Shown here in pieces: positions 25,966 to 34,278 of a stretch of 64,000 nucleotides of DNA. Below the pieces are notes generated by a model that saw only the letters and a program-made list of their open reading frames with translations, did no database searches and was not told where the DNA came from. The translations under genes and the position numbers were made by a program. The number at the start of each line of letters is the position of its first letter. Position 1 is the stretch's first letter. Source of the stretch: an uncultured Bacteroidales bacterium (GTDB taxonomy: Bacteria > Bacteroidota > Bacteroidia > Bacteroidales > UBA932); assembly GCA_934717185.1 (NCBI GenBank), contig CAKUYQ010000005.1, positions 1-64,000 on the forward strand, read 5' to 3'.

Positions 25966-25992
25966 GTTTGGTCTTAAATTTTACTACCTTTA
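25963..25992 (+). promoter_or_regulatory. possible promoter of the peptide-M64 unit
   Basis: TTTG at 25963-25966 and TACCTTTA at 25985-25992, 18 bases apart. The second box differs from TAnnTTTG in its last base. It lies about 55 bases before the small ORF. Confidence 0.35.
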
Positions 25993-26046
25993 CCCGGTGT
26001 TTGAACGGAAACTATATTAAAAGAAAAATTTTAATGATTTTAAGCT

Positions 26047-26175
26047 ATGAATGAAAAGTATTGTGAACCACAAGTATGCTGGTATTTAATTGAATTGGAA
26101 AGAGGCTTTGCCCAATCTTCTAACAGTGGAAGTACAGAAGAGGTTGGCGATGACGGATCCCAGGGATGGGACTAA
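26047..26175 (+). CDS. 42-residue peptide ORF
   Basis: An ATG-started ORF reading MNEKYCEPQVCWYLIELERG, then a Ser/Gly/Asp/Glu-rich half that ends with Gly-Trp-Asp and TAA. Its layout is a charged start with Tyr-x-x-Pro, a hydrophobic Ile-Glu-Leu-Glu helix, then a flexible SSNSGSTEEVGDDGS tail. This resembles small Bacteroidales peptides found ahead of surface-lipoprotein genes. It lies 46 bases before the M64 lipoprotein ATG and shares its transcript. The role is unknown; it could be a secreted peptide, a leader or a small partner. The coding status rests on composition and context only. Confidence 0.5.
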   Translation: MNEKYCEPQVCWYLIELERGFAQSSNSGSTEEVGDDGSQGWD

Positions 26176-26221
26176 TTGCATTGAGCCTATATATATTATT
26201 AATTCAGTTAATACTAAGATT

Positions 26222-28048
26222 ATGAGAAAATTATATATTGCGTTTGCTTTGTTGTCTGTATTGTTCTATGCAACATCTTGCGAGAAGAATGAACATGGAC
26301 AACTTTCAGATAATGACGAACAGCTTTTTACGGCATTGTCGGAGATTGATGTAGAGACAAAAACCTACCTCTCTTCAAATTCTGTACTATGGGAAGACAA
26401 TGATGAGGTTTCCGTCTTTAACGGAAACGATGTGAATGATCTATATCAAGTCAAATCCGGAACCGGAGGAAAGACAACGGCTGTATTGAATAAAACGAGA
26501 TCCGGAAATGGAGAAGCAACTGTCTCTTTTGATGCCAATGTTGCATATTATCCATATGGTAGTAATGTAAAATATGCCAAAGAGGGTACATATCACTCTC
26601 TAAACGTGACTATTCCAAGTGAGCAGCATTATTTGCCAGGGTCGTTTGCACGTTGTGCCATGCCTATGGTTGCTGTAACAGGCAGCAAGGTCGAATCTGA
26701 ACTTAAATTCAAGAACCTGTTTGGAGTGCTTAAACTGCAGTTGGCAGGCTCCAATATGACGGTTAAAAGCATTACTATTAAAGGTAATAAGAAAGAGAAA
26801 TTGTCCGGAGATGCAACTGTTGCTATCTACCAAAATGGATATACAGCAGTATCTTTTGGCTCCGGAGGCAATGAAGCAGTCAAATTGGTGTGTAATAATG
26901 TAAAATTGGATGAAACAACTCCAACTGAATTTTATATAACGCTTCCACCTATGGTTTACCGCAGTGGAATTACTGTGCTTGTTGAGACAACAGAAAGAAC
27001 TATTAAGATGTCAACAAACAAGATGCTCGCAATAAACAGAAGCAAGGTAAAATCATTGGACGCAAGAGCTGTAACACCGGACAGGTACGAGTCTGAGGAT
27101 TACAGCAAAGATGGTGAAGTAACGGTATTACAGGAAAAAACAGTTGGTAATGGTATTACCCTTGTACTAATGGGTGACGGCTTTATAGATAAGGATATGG
27201 GCGAAGGCGGCAAGTACGAACAGCGGATGAGATCTGCAATGGAGCACTTCTTCTCTATAGAACCGTACAAGAGTTTTAGAGACAGGTTCAACGTATATAT
27301 GGTAAAAGCCGTTTCAAAGAATGAGGGAATTGGAAGCGGAATAGAGACAGTATTCTCTACAAAGTATGGAGATGGAACTCTTGTTGATGGAGATGATGAT
27401 TTATGTCTGCAATATGCATGTAAGATTCCCGGTATTCCGGCATCCGGTTACAGAGTTCACATTATTGTAGCGGTTAATGATACAAAATATGCAGGAACAT
27501 GCTACATGTATAGCAATGATATGTGTGTTGGATACTGTCCGTATACTAACGGTGACGATGAACAGTATGCACAGATTATACATCATGAGGTTGGCGGCCA
27601 TGGATTTGGCAAGTTATCAGATGAGTATTGGTATTCGGGAACAATTCCGGAAGAGGAGAAGACGAATGATATTAATTGGGCCACCAAATATGGATTTTAT
27701 CGTAATGTAGACTATACCAATGATCCGGCACAGATAAAATGGAAATCGCTGCTTGAAAATCCCGATTACAGCGGTTTGGTAGGTATTTATGAGGGAGGTT
27801 CTACATATCAGTTTGGGGTATGGCGTTCAACCTATACAAGTATAATGGTGAATAATGTGGGCGAGTTTAATGCCGTATCCCGTATGGCTATATACAGAAG
27901 GATTATGGAGTTTTCCGGAGAGGGGTATAGCGAGCAGAAGTTTTTGGAATATGATGTTATAAACAGATCAAAGACCAAAGCTCCTGCAATGTATGAGGAG
28001 ATAGACAAGAACTTTGTACCGCTTGCGCCACCTGTTTTTGTAAGGTAG
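26222..28048 (+). CDS. M64-family (IgA peptidase type) metallopeptidase lipoprotein
   Basis: A surface or periplasmic lipoprotein with a zinc peptidase domain. The signal peptide LLSVLFYATSC places the lipid on Cys20. An N-terminal beta-rich domain (about 30-290) resembles those of Bacteroidales fimbrillin-like proteins. The M64 domain (about 300-600) has the zinc site HHEVGGHGFGKLSDEY, with His455, Glu456 and His460. The Glu-to-His spacing has three residues instead of the two of classic HExxH, a variant I recall in Bacteroidales M64 proteins. I chose ATG 26222 (608 residues). An upstream TTG at 26090 is only the frame reading through the peptide ORF. The substrate is unknown. Confidence 0.86.
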   Translation: MRKLYIAFALLSVLFYATSCEKNEHGQLSDNDEQLFTALSEIDVETKTYLSSNSVLWEDNDEVSVFNGNDVNDLYQVKSGTGGKTTAVLNKTRSGNGEATVSFDANVAYYPYGSNVKYAKEGTYHSLNVTIPSEQHYLPGSFARCAMPMVAVTGSKVESELKFKNLFGVLKLQLAGSNMTVKSITIKGNKKEKLSGDATVAIYQNGYTAVSFGSGGNEAVKLVCNNVKLDETTPTEFYITLPPMVYRSGITVLVETTERTIKMSTNKMLAINRSKVKSLDARAVTPDRYESEDYSKDGEVTVLQEKTVGNGITLVLMGDGFIDKDMGEGGKYEQRMRSAMEHFFSIEPYKSFRDRFNVYMVKAVSKNEGIGSGIETVFSTKYGDGTLVDGDDDLCLQYACKIPGIPASGYRVHIIVAVNDTKYAGTCYMYSNDMCVGYCPYTNGDDEQYAQIIHHEVGGHGFGKLSDEYWYSGTIPEEEKTNDINWATKYGFYRNVDYTNDPAQIKWKSLLENPDYSGLVGIYEGGSTYQFGVWRSTYTSIMVNNVGEFNAVSRMAIYRRIMEFSGEGYSEQKFLEYDVINRSKTKAPAMYEEIDKNFVPLAPPVFVR

Positions 28049-28080
28049 CGGCTACTTATATATTAATAGTGTGAGAATAG

Positions 28081-28117
28081 AGCAGGAATTACCATTTTGG
28101 TGGTTTCTGCTTTTTTT
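28081..28117 (+). terminator. terminator after the M64 lipoprotein
   Basis: The stem AGCAGGAATTACC with GGTGGTTTCTGCT (imperfect, with G-U pairs), followed by seven T residues. Confidence 0.7.
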
Positions 28118-28137
28118 CTGTGATTGAAGTTGTGTTA

Positions 28138-28596
28138 CTAAATCTTGAATAATTTATGGAAAATTTTGTGAAGCTGCCTTTCTGCCAAGAACAGGATAAT
28201 ACACCCTGCTAAAATTCCGGTTATATTGGCGCAAAAGTCAAATGGATCCGAATCTCTGTATGTTGTAAACAGCTCTTGAGAGCTTTCTGCTATGGCCGCA
28301 AATACCACTCCTGCAAGTATTATTGCAGTGTAACGTAATTTTTTGTTCTGTTGCAGTTTTGTGCTACTATATTTAAAGAAAAGCCAACAGATAAATGGAA
28401 AAGGGAAAAACATAGAAAAGTGAACAATTCTGTCTAACCGTATTCCTAAAAAATAATCACTCAAATTAATATCTATGCCGCTGCCTGAAAATCTTGCAAG
28501 GCAGAGGAACATAACGGCTGCCATATATACAATGAATGTGATTGTTGAACAGATGATTGCCTTGCGGCTGTCTATTTTTTTGTAGCTTTCTTCCAT
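28138..28596 (-). CDS. VanZ-like family membrane protein
   Basis: A 152-residue inner-membrane protein with four transmembrane segments (about 12-32, 55-75, 88-106 and 125-145). The segment LDRIVHFSMFFPFPF carries the VanZ-family Asp-x-x-x-His signature near the second helix. VanZ-like proteins are common in Bacteroidota and are not resistance determinants by themselves. The function is unknown. It has its own -7 box at 28623-28630. Confidence 0.75.
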   Translation of the reverse strand: MEESYKKIDSRKAIICSTITFIVYMAAVMFLCLARFSGSGIDINLSDYFLGIRLDRIVHFSMFFPFPFICWLFFKYSSTKLQQNKKLRYTAIILAGVVFAAIAESSQELFTTYRDSDPFDFCANITGILAGCIILFLAERQLHKIFHKLFKI

Positions 28597-28622
28597 GTTT
28601 TGGTGTGTTGGATTATTGGGCG

Positions 28623-28630
28623 CAAATATA
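28623..28630 (-). promoter_or_regulatory. -7 box of the VanZ-like gene
   Basis: TATATTTG on the minus strand, 27 bases before the ATG. Confidence 0.5.
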
Positions 28631-28714
28631 CAAAAAGCATAACAAAAAGAAGACCAACCATAAGCGGCCGGCCTTCAAAAAAAGTTAAATCCAATTATAT
28701 ATGCTTATTATTAT

Positions 28715-29596
28715 CTAATCTCTACCTTTTACCAAGGATTGGTTATGTGAAATAATATTCTTTGGGTTACCATAGTATGTTATCTTTGAAGCTGTTGTTG
28801 TTTTTGTTTCCAAAGTGCCTGTACAGTAAACAGATGCACCCGATGCCCCGGAAGTATAGCAGATCACATCTATAGCTTTTAAATCTTTTGCTTTAAGAGC
28901 GGCAGCTCCGCTTACTATTGCTTTTAGTCTGTCTGTAGAGCCTTTTAATGTAACATTTCCTGCTCCCGATAGCTCCAAATCAACCATTCTTGCATCACAG
29001 TTGTTGAGAGTTACATTCCCGGCACCACTCACCTCCAACTCTACATCGGTTGTACTCCCGTTAAGCACTGCCTTTCCTGCACCGCTTATCTCGCCCTCTA
29101 ATTTTCCGTAATTGCCTCCAAAAGCTACACTTCCTGCACCGCTCAAATCCAAATCTGTCTCATGGGTGTTTACATTAAAGTTTTTTGCACTTGCAGCTCC
29201 CGACAATTCACACTCAAATTCTCTTGATGGGTATGTATCTCCGTTGCCATCTAAAGACACCGCTCCGGAAAGATCTAACTCTTCCAAGCTGTTTACCTGC
29301 ATAACAACATTGATACCTTCCGTATTTCTTTTGTCATCGCCTCTGTACCTAAAACTTCCATCCCATTCCAAAACCAAAGTATTGTTGCCCTCTTTGTAAA
29401 TCTTTATGTTTTTAAAGAACCTCTCGTCTGCGGTGACCTTTACAACATCTGAATTGCCCTTGCTCAGCTTTATATTGTAAATGCTGCTTGCCTTGATTCC
29501 TGTAATATTGCCGAATCTGTAATCTTTGGTTACACGCTGTGCGTTAAGAATTGTTACGCATAAAATTGCTGTTAATGCTAATAAAAACTTTTTCAT
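28715..29596 (-). CDS. GIN-domain (DUF2807) secreted protein
   Basis: A 293-residue protein with a signal peptide (KKFLLALTAILCVTILNA) and a GIN/DUF2807 head domain. It is a right-handed beta-helix built from repeats such as LDLSGAVSLDG, LELSGAGNVTL and LEVSGAGNVTL, about 18-20 residues each, between residues 105 and 250. Members are thought to be cell-surface or periplasmic auto-transported or adhesive proteins, but the role is not established. It is the last gene of the sigma-factor operon, 29 bases after its partner, so it is probably the regulated output or envelope-stress effector of that unit. Confidence 0.85.
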   Translation of the reverse strand: MKKFLLALTAILCVTILNAQRVTKDYRFGNITGIKASSIYNIKLSKGNSDVVKVTADERFFKNIKIYKEGNNTLVLEWDGSFRYRGDDKRNTEGINVVMQVNSLEELDLSGAVSLDGNGDTYPSREFECELSGAASAKNFNVNTHETDLDLSGAGSVAFGGNYGKLEGEISGAGKAVLNGSTTDVELEVSGAGNVTLNNCDARMVDLELSGAGNVTLKGSTDRLKAIVSGAAALKAKDLKAIDVICYTSGASGASVYCTGTLETKTTTASKITYYGNPKNIISHNQSLVKGRD

Positions 29597-29625
29597 ACTA
29601 TTATGTGTTAAATATTAATAATCAA

Positions 29626-30177
29626 TTATCTGTAGTTGTTTAGCTCTTGCGATACAATACTCTTGTACTGGTTTAGCCCTTTCAGTTTTTTCTGGTAGTA
29701 CTTCTTTAAGATTGTGTCTTTTTGTGCCTTTGTAAGCTCCTCGGGTAGAAGCTGCTCCAGTGGGATAGATTCGTTCATTATACTGTAAACCGTCCCTTTT
29801 GCCTCTGTTTCAACTGCACCGCCAATCTGTGACGATTCGTTGAATATCTCATTCTTTACACTCTCTATCTGCGCCTTGTAGTACATAAATTCGTAATTTT
29901 CATCTTGTGCAGTATTGCTGTTCCTTATCTGTGTAAATGCTACTACTCCAAGTATGACTGCGGCAGCAACAGCGGAAAAGGAGATGGTAAAACGCCTTAC
30001 TTTAGATTTATAGCTGTTTTTTAAAGCAATCCTTCTGTTGAATCTCTCCAAATGTCCCAATGGAAGCTCCTCATCAAATAAATCTCTGTTTTGCGATATA
30101 AACGTGTCCAAACCGTCAGACTCGTCAAATCTGTTGCTGCAGATTTTGTTGTTATCTTTTACTATATCCTGTTTCAT
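29626..30177 (-). CDS. membrane-tethered protein, probable anti-sigma factor
   Basis: A 183-residue protein with one transmembrane segment (about 66-86, ISFSAVAAAVILGVVAF). A cytoplasmic N-terminal part and an outside domain rich in Gln, Glu and Lys follow the single-pass layout of anti-sigma factors. No ZAS or FecR signature is visible, so the role is inferred from position. Its ATG at 30177 overlaps the stop of the sigma gene as ATGA, which implies translational coupling and matched production. The alternative ATG at 30189 would lie deeper in the sigma gene. Confidence 0.6.
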   Translation of the reverse strand: MKQDIVKDNNKICSNRFDESDGLDTFISQNRDLFDEELPLGHLERFNRRIALKNSYKSKVRRFTISFSAVAAAVILGVVAFTQIRNSNTAQDENYEFMYYKAQIESVKNEIFNESSQIGGAVETEAKGTVYSIMNESIPLEQLLPEELTKAQKDTILKKYYQKKLKGLNQYKSIVSQELNNYR

Positions 30178-30686
30178 GATTCTTTGCATTTTAATGTTTC
30201 AATAACCATTTTTTTACCTCTCATTGCCCAACTCCTTATAGTTGATGCCGGAGCTTTGGTAATCTGGGCCACCTCATCATAATCGTATCCTTCTAAAAGC
30301 AGAAGGGAAAGAGTAATGCGGTATTTGTCGGGAAGATTATATATAGCCTCCTTTATCTCTTTTGCCTTGGTGCTCGGATTGATTCTGTTTTTGTCCGGCT
30401 CCGGATTAACGGAATCCTCCCCATTGTCTTGCGCATACTCTGTAAGAAATATATTCTCTCTTTTTGTCTTGCGCAGATAATCTATTGATTTTGTAATACA
30501 TACTTTTTGTAGCCAGCCTCCGGGATTGTTAAGCTGCGTTGCTCCGTCATCATTGCAGTATTTAATTATAGAGTCTTGCATAATCTCTTCGGCTTTGAAA
30601 GAATCCTTTACAATCCTTAGGGAGGTGTTGTAAAGTGTCTTTGCGTACGTATTATAAATCTTCTCTATGTTATTGTTGTTTCTCAT
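30174..30686 (-). CDS. ECF-type RNA polymerase sigma factor
   Basis: A 170-residue sigma-70 family factor of group IV. Region 2 spans about 10-75 (TYAKTLYNTSLRIVKDSFKAEEIMQDSI). Region 4 spans about 115-165 (LPDKYRITLSLLLLEGYDYDEVAQITKAPASTIRSW), with the helix-turn-helix. It lacks region 3 and any C-terminal extension. It leads an operon with a membrane-tethered partner and a GIN-domain secreted protein, a layout suited to envelope-stress or surface-signal response. It probably regulates its own operon. A TTCCCGACAA copy (30325-30334) lies in region 4 and encodes LPDK. Confidence 0.9.
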   Translation of the reverse strand: MRNNNNIEKIYNTYAKTLYNTSLRIVKDSFKAEEIMQDSIIKYCNDDGATQLNNPGGWLQKVCITKSIDYLRKTKRENIFLTEYAQDNGEDSVNPEPDKNRINPSTKAKEIKEAIYNLPDKYRITLSLLLLEGYDYDEVAQITKAPASTIRSWAMRGKKMVIETLKCKES

Positions 30687-30773
30687 TTATCTTTTTTTCA
30701 CTTATAAGACGTTGCTTTTTTATCTGTGTTGCATTTTTTACAGTTTTTTTTGAAAAAATTTTTACCATGTGCG

Positions 30774-30781
30774 CAAAAATA
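30774..30781 (-). promoter_or_regulatory. -7 box before the sigma-factor operon
   Basis: TATTTTTG on the minus strand, about 90 bases before the sigma ATG, divergent from the dipeptidase promoter. The ECF factor may also use a promoter of its own that cannot be recognised here. Confidence 0.4.
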
Positions 30782-30805
30782 CAAGGTTTTGTGGTTTTTT
30801 AGGTT

Positions 30806-30813
30806 TATATTTG
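30806..30813 (+). promoter_or_regulatory. -7 box of the dipeptidase gene
   Basis: TATATTTG, an exact match, 23 bases before the ATG at 30837. A TTTG at 30788-30791 is too close (14 bases) to be a standard -33 box. Confidence 0.55.
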
Positions 30814-30836
30814 AATGTAAAAATCTTTAATGCAAG

Positions 30837-31964
30837 ATGAATAGGAAAATTATAGATGCCATGGCTCTTCATAAAGAGGCCTTTGTGCTGGATTCTCATT
30901 GCGATACACCGCTTTCGCTAATGTTGGCCAGAGATTTCAGTAAATTGAATAAGGAGGGACACTTTGATTATCCCCGAATGAAAAAGGGTGGGGTAGATGC
31001 CTCATTTTTTGCAATTTATACATCTAATTCCCTTACGCCGGATGAGGCTACAATGAGAGCTTTAAGGCTTATAGCAGCTGCAAAGGACTCAATTGAGGCC
31101 AATGAAGACAAGGTAAGGCAGGCTTACTCTGTAAGAGAGGCAAGAGAGCTTAAGGCCAAAGGGTTGGGAGCGATAATCTTTGGAATGGAGAATGGTGCTC
31201 CTATACAAAAGGACCTTTCATTATTGAGATTGTTTTACAGAATGGGTATAAGGTATCTGACCCTTACACATGCGGGGGATAATGAGATTTGCGATTCATG
31301 TTCATCAAAGGTTAAGAGATGGCATGGTGTGAGTCCTTTCGGGCAGGAGGTTATAAAGGAGATGAACAGGCTGGGAATGCTTGTGGATGTCTCTCATATA
31401 TCTGATGAGTCCTTTTACGATGTATTGAAATATTCAGTAGCTCCTGTTGTGGCAACTCATTCATGCTGCAGGGATTTGTGCAATCATCCAAGGAATATGA
31501 CAGACCGGATGATTAAGGACTTGGCCGCAGCAGGTGGTGTTATACAGATTAATTTCTATCCATGTTTCTTGGATGAAGAGTTTGGAAAGATTTACGGCCC
31601 GTATGACGATGCTTTTGATGCAGCAGAGACAGAGCTTAAGAAGAACCCTACAGGACGCAGGGAGAAGAAAGCGTACAATGACTCCGTAAAGGCTATATTG
31701 GATCTGAACAGACCATCTTACAAAAAGGTTGTAGACCATATAGATCATGTGGTAAATCTTGTAGGCGTAGACCATGTTGGCTTGGGCTCCGATTTTGACG
31801 GTATTGCTGCAGGACCTAAAGGGCTTGAGGATATCTCAAAGATGCCTGTAATAACGCAGGAGTTGGTAGACAGAGGTTATTCTGAGGGCGATATAAAGAA
31901 AATTTTGGGAGAGAATTTCCTTAGGGTAATGAATAGAGTTGAGGAGATTGCCTATACTTTTTAG
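30837..31964 (+). CDS. membrane dipeptidase, M19 family
   Basis: A 375-residue zinc dipeptidase (renal-dipeptidase fold, M19) that cleaves dipeptides, often with D-amino acid tolerance. Metal-binding signatures are DSHCDTPLSL (His-x-Asp), the Glu of FGMENGAPI, THAGDNEICD, VATHSCCRDLCNHPRNM and the closing VDHVGLGSDFDG. There is no clear signal peptide, so it is probably cytoplasmic. It fits a peptide-fermenting lifestyle along with the lysine operon downstream. Transcribed alone from its own promoter. Confidence 0.9.
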   Translation: MNRKIIDAMALHKEAFVLDSHCDTPLSLMLARDFSKLNKEGHFDYPRMKKGGVDASFFAIYTSNSLTPDEATMRALRLIAAAKDSIEANEDKVRQAYSVREARELKAKGLGAIIFGMENGAPIQKDLSLLRLFYRMGIRYLTLTHAGDNEICDSCSSKVKRWHGVSPFGQEVIKEMNRLGMLVDVSHISDESFYDVLKYSVAPVVATHSCCRDLCNHPRNMTDRMIKDLAAAGGVIQINFYPCFLDEEFGKIYGPYDDAFDAAETELKKNPTGRREKKAYNDSVKAILDLNRPSYKKVVDHIDHVVNLVGVDHVGLGSDFDGIAAGPKGLEDISKMPVITQELVDRGYSEGDIKKILGENFLRVMNRVEEIAYTF

Positions 31965-32023
31965 AGAGATCTTAAGTAAGCTTTAAAAAATAAGTTGGTA
32001 AAGATTTAGCAGTATTTTTGAGG

Positions 32024-32049
32024 CAAGTTATTTTTTTAAGATTACTAAA
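32024..32049. repeat. 26-bp extragenic repeat, copy 1
   Basis: This 26-bp block (key part TTTTTTTAAGATTACTAAA) is an exact reverse complement of 59750-59775, and 17 bases of it recur at 40185-40201. It lies between the dipeptidase and the SDR gene. Confidence 0.6.
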
Positions 32050-32079
32050 TGGTGATTAAGTGTAAATAAAAAGGATTTT

Positions 32080-32841
32080 ATGAGAAAGATTGCTTTGGTT
32101 ACAGGCGCAACATCGGGCATTGGCTTAGCAACGGCAGAGATGTTGGCTGCAAGTGATTACGATATAATAATTACAGGACGAAGAGAGAACAGATTACAGG
32201 AGGCCTCTTTGAGGTTGGAGAAGGAGTTTGGTGTGAGGGTATTACCGCTAAGCTTTGATGTACGCAGCTATAATGAGGTTGACAAATATTTGGGTAATCT
32301 TCCCGACGAATGGCAACATATAGATGTGTTGGTAAACAATGCCGGTTTGGCTGTAGGGCTTAACAGGGTAGATGAGGGGGTGGTTGATGACTGGGAGAGG
32401 ATGATAGATACCAATATAAAGGGATTGCTGTATGTGACACGTGTTGTAAGTAGATATATGAAGGAGTTCAAATGCGGTCATATAATTAATCTGTGTTCAA
32501 TAGCGGGCAAAGAGGTATACCCTAACGGAAATGTTTACTGTGCAACAAAACATGCTGTGGATGCCCTTACAAAGGGGATGAGGATAGATCTTCTGCCGTT
32601 TGGCATAAAGGTATCGCAGATCTGCCCGGGGGCGGTTGAAACAGAGTTCTCTCAGGTAAGGTTTAAAGGGGATAATGAGAAAGCTGCCAATGTGTACAAA
32701 GGCTTTGTGCCGTTAACGGCTCATGATGTTGCAGATGCAATCATGTATATGATAAACTGTCCGGCTCATGTTAATATAAATGATATGGTCATTATGCCTG
32801 TAGCACAGGCTAATTCCTCTATATTCAATAAGGAGATTTAA
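32080..32841 (+). CDS. short-chain dehydrogenase (YdfG-like)
   Basis: A 253-residue NAD(P)-dependent oxidoreductase of the classical SDR family. The cofactor motif TGATSGIG lies at residues 8-15, NNAG near 90, and the catalytic Ser of NLCSIAG with Tyr-x-x-x-Lys in YCATKHA near 155-160. Residues around the Arg after beta-strand 2 (TGRRENR) suggest NADP. The layout resembles YdfG, which acts on 3-hydroxy acids and serine. It is monocistronic and ends at a strong terminator shared with the converging lipoprotein gene. Confidence 0.88.
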   Translation: MRKIALVTGATSGIGLATAEMLAASDYDIIITGRRENRLQEASLRLEKEFGVRVLPLSFDVRSYNEVDKYLGNLPDEWQHIDVLVNNAGLAVGLNRVDEGVVDDWERMIDTNIKGLLYVTRVVSRYMKEFKCGHIINLCSIAGKEVYPNGNVYCATKHAVDALTKGMRIDLLPFGIKVSQICPGAVETEFSQVRFKGDNEKAANVYKGFVPLTAHDVADAIMYMINCPAHVNINDMVIMPVAQANSSIFNKEI

Positions 32842-32857
32842 AAAGGCAGCTTACTTG

Positions 32858-32902
32858 AATAAAATAGGACGATCCGCGTTTGTGCGGTCGTCCTATTTTA
32901 TT
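32858..32902. terminator. bidirectional terminator
   Basis: A stem of about 19 bp, AATAAAATAGGACGATCCGC with GCGGTCGTCCTATTTTATT, between the converging SDR and beta-lactamase-fold genes. Confidence 0.9.
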
Positions 32903-32919
32903 TTGAGGAAGAGAGCATT

Positions 32920-34131
32920 TTACTCCAAAAATCCTGCTTTTTTGATGATGTCATCAATCTCCTTTGCCATATTCCATCTCGAATGGTCGTTCCTGTTTTC
33001 AAACACCATTATTCTCAAGTCTTTGTCGGGATACTTGGCTGCATATATCTGATATCCTCCATTATCACCTGTGTGGTAAACCTTAACAGGCATATTAGGG
33101 GTCTTGTCTACAAACCATCCGAAAGCATAATATGTATTTTCCCTGTTTTGATAATCGCAGTAAGGGCTTCCTGTTACCATTATTTGTGGTGTGTATGCAA
33201 GTGCAAGGGTTGCAGAATCCAATATCTTGTTGTCTCTTAGTGCCTTTTCCCAGTTGTTGAACTCAATAACGGATGTGTATATGCCACCGTCTGCTTTGGT
33301 CGCAAAGAAACTCTCTTCGCCGTAGTCGCGCTCGCTGAATTTTTTGTCTGCTTCCGGTGCATCATCCTTGTCTGCAACATAACCGTGAGACATTCTTGGA
33401 ATATCCCGTCCGTCCTCAAAATAGAGAGTTTCGGGCATTCCGGCAGGGGTGAAGATCTCATCTCTCATATACTGTTCAAAAGGTTTTCCGGATATATCCT
33501 CAATTATAACGTAAAGCAGCTGGAATGTTGGGTTAATGTACTCATACTGAGTGCCGGGGGTAAATCTTAAGGATTTTATCCCTTTCATATACTCTAAAGA
33601 CTGCATATCTGTTGCCGTTAGCACAAAATGTCTGTCATCTCTTGGCCTTTCGTCCATAATCCCGGATGTGTGGGACATAAGATGTTTGATCTTTATCTTG
33701 GCGAACTCTTCGTTTTTAGGAGGCAAAAAAGAGGTTACTCTTGGAGATACATCATAGATACTGCTCTCTATATCCAATTTCCCCTCCTGATACAGTTTAA
33801 GTATTGCAACTGCTGTAAACTGTTTAGATACAGAGGCAATGTTAAAGAATGTATTCTTGTCTATTCTTGTATTGGTGTCGTAATTGGATTCTCCGTATGA
33901 TTTTTCAAAAAGAACGGAGTCCCCCTTGCATATAAGTACACTTGCTCCGGGGTTAGGGAATGTTACTTTACCGCTTGCGGTGTCTGTAACGCCATATCTG
34001 GCTGTAAATAGCGAATCCAACTGCTCGGCTGCAGTTAGCGCTGGTTTTGTTTGGTTACACGATGTCATCATCAAATAACTGATTAATGTTAATGCCAACA
34101 GACTTAGCTGTTGAAGTTTAGGCTGATTCAT
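32920..34131 (-). CDS. serine hydrolase lipoprotein, beta-lactamase fold (class C/PBP-like)
   Basis: A 403-residue lipoprotein with signal peptide and Cys25 (SYLMMTSC). The beta-lactamase/D-Ala-D-Ala-peptidase domain has Ser100-x-x-Lys103 (SVSK), the Tyr-x-Asn element in EYINPT, and HTGDNGG in place of Lys-Thr-Gly. The HTG variant is typical of the large serine-hydrolase group (esterases, D-aminopeptidases, AmpH-like proteins) rather than of resistance beta-lactamases. Probably periplasmic or surface peptidase or esterase. A hexamer-repeat palindrome separates it from cinA upstream. Confidence 0.85.
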   Translation of the reverse strand: MNQPKLQQLSLLALTLISYLMMTSCNQTKPALTAAEQLDSLFTARYGVTDTASGKVTFPNPGASVLICKGDSVLFEKSYGESNYDTNTRIDKNTFFNIASVSKQFTAVAILKLYQEGKLDIESSIYDVSPRVTSFLPPKNEEFAKIKIKHLMSHTSGIMDERPRDDRHFVLTATDMQSLEYMKGIKSLRFTPGTQYEYINPTFQLLYVIIEDISGKPFEQYMRDEIFTPAGMPETLYFEDGRDIPRMSHGYVADKDDAPEADKKFSERDYGEESFFATKADGGIYTSVIEFNNWEKALRDNKILDSATLALAYTPQIMVTGSPYCDYQNRENTYYAFGWFVDKTPNMPVKVYHTGDNGGYQIYAAKYPDKDLRIMVFENRNDHSRWNMAKEIDDIIKKAGFLE

Positions 34132-34189
34132 ATTATTGTTTTATAAATGTTTACATAAAATTATATCTATCTTTTTCTCCGCACCATAA

Positions 34190-34278
34190 TTGGCTTTGGC
34201 TTTAGCCTTCTCTACTCTCTCTACACTATACATTAAATTTAGGCCAACGCCAACGCTAACGCTAACGCCAACGCCAAT
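34190..34278. repeat. hexamer repeat palindrome
   Basis: The left arm TTGGCTTTGGCTTTAGCC (34191-34208) and the right arm of six units GCCAAC/GCTAAC (34242-34277) are of opposite orientation. It lies between cinA and the serine hydrolase and would fold as a long stem. Confidence 0.7.

Noticed and set aside
32920..34131. Resistance beta-lactamase
   Set aside because: HTG replaces KTG and the protein is a lipoprotein of the broad serine-hydrolase group, so drug hydrolysis is not supported.
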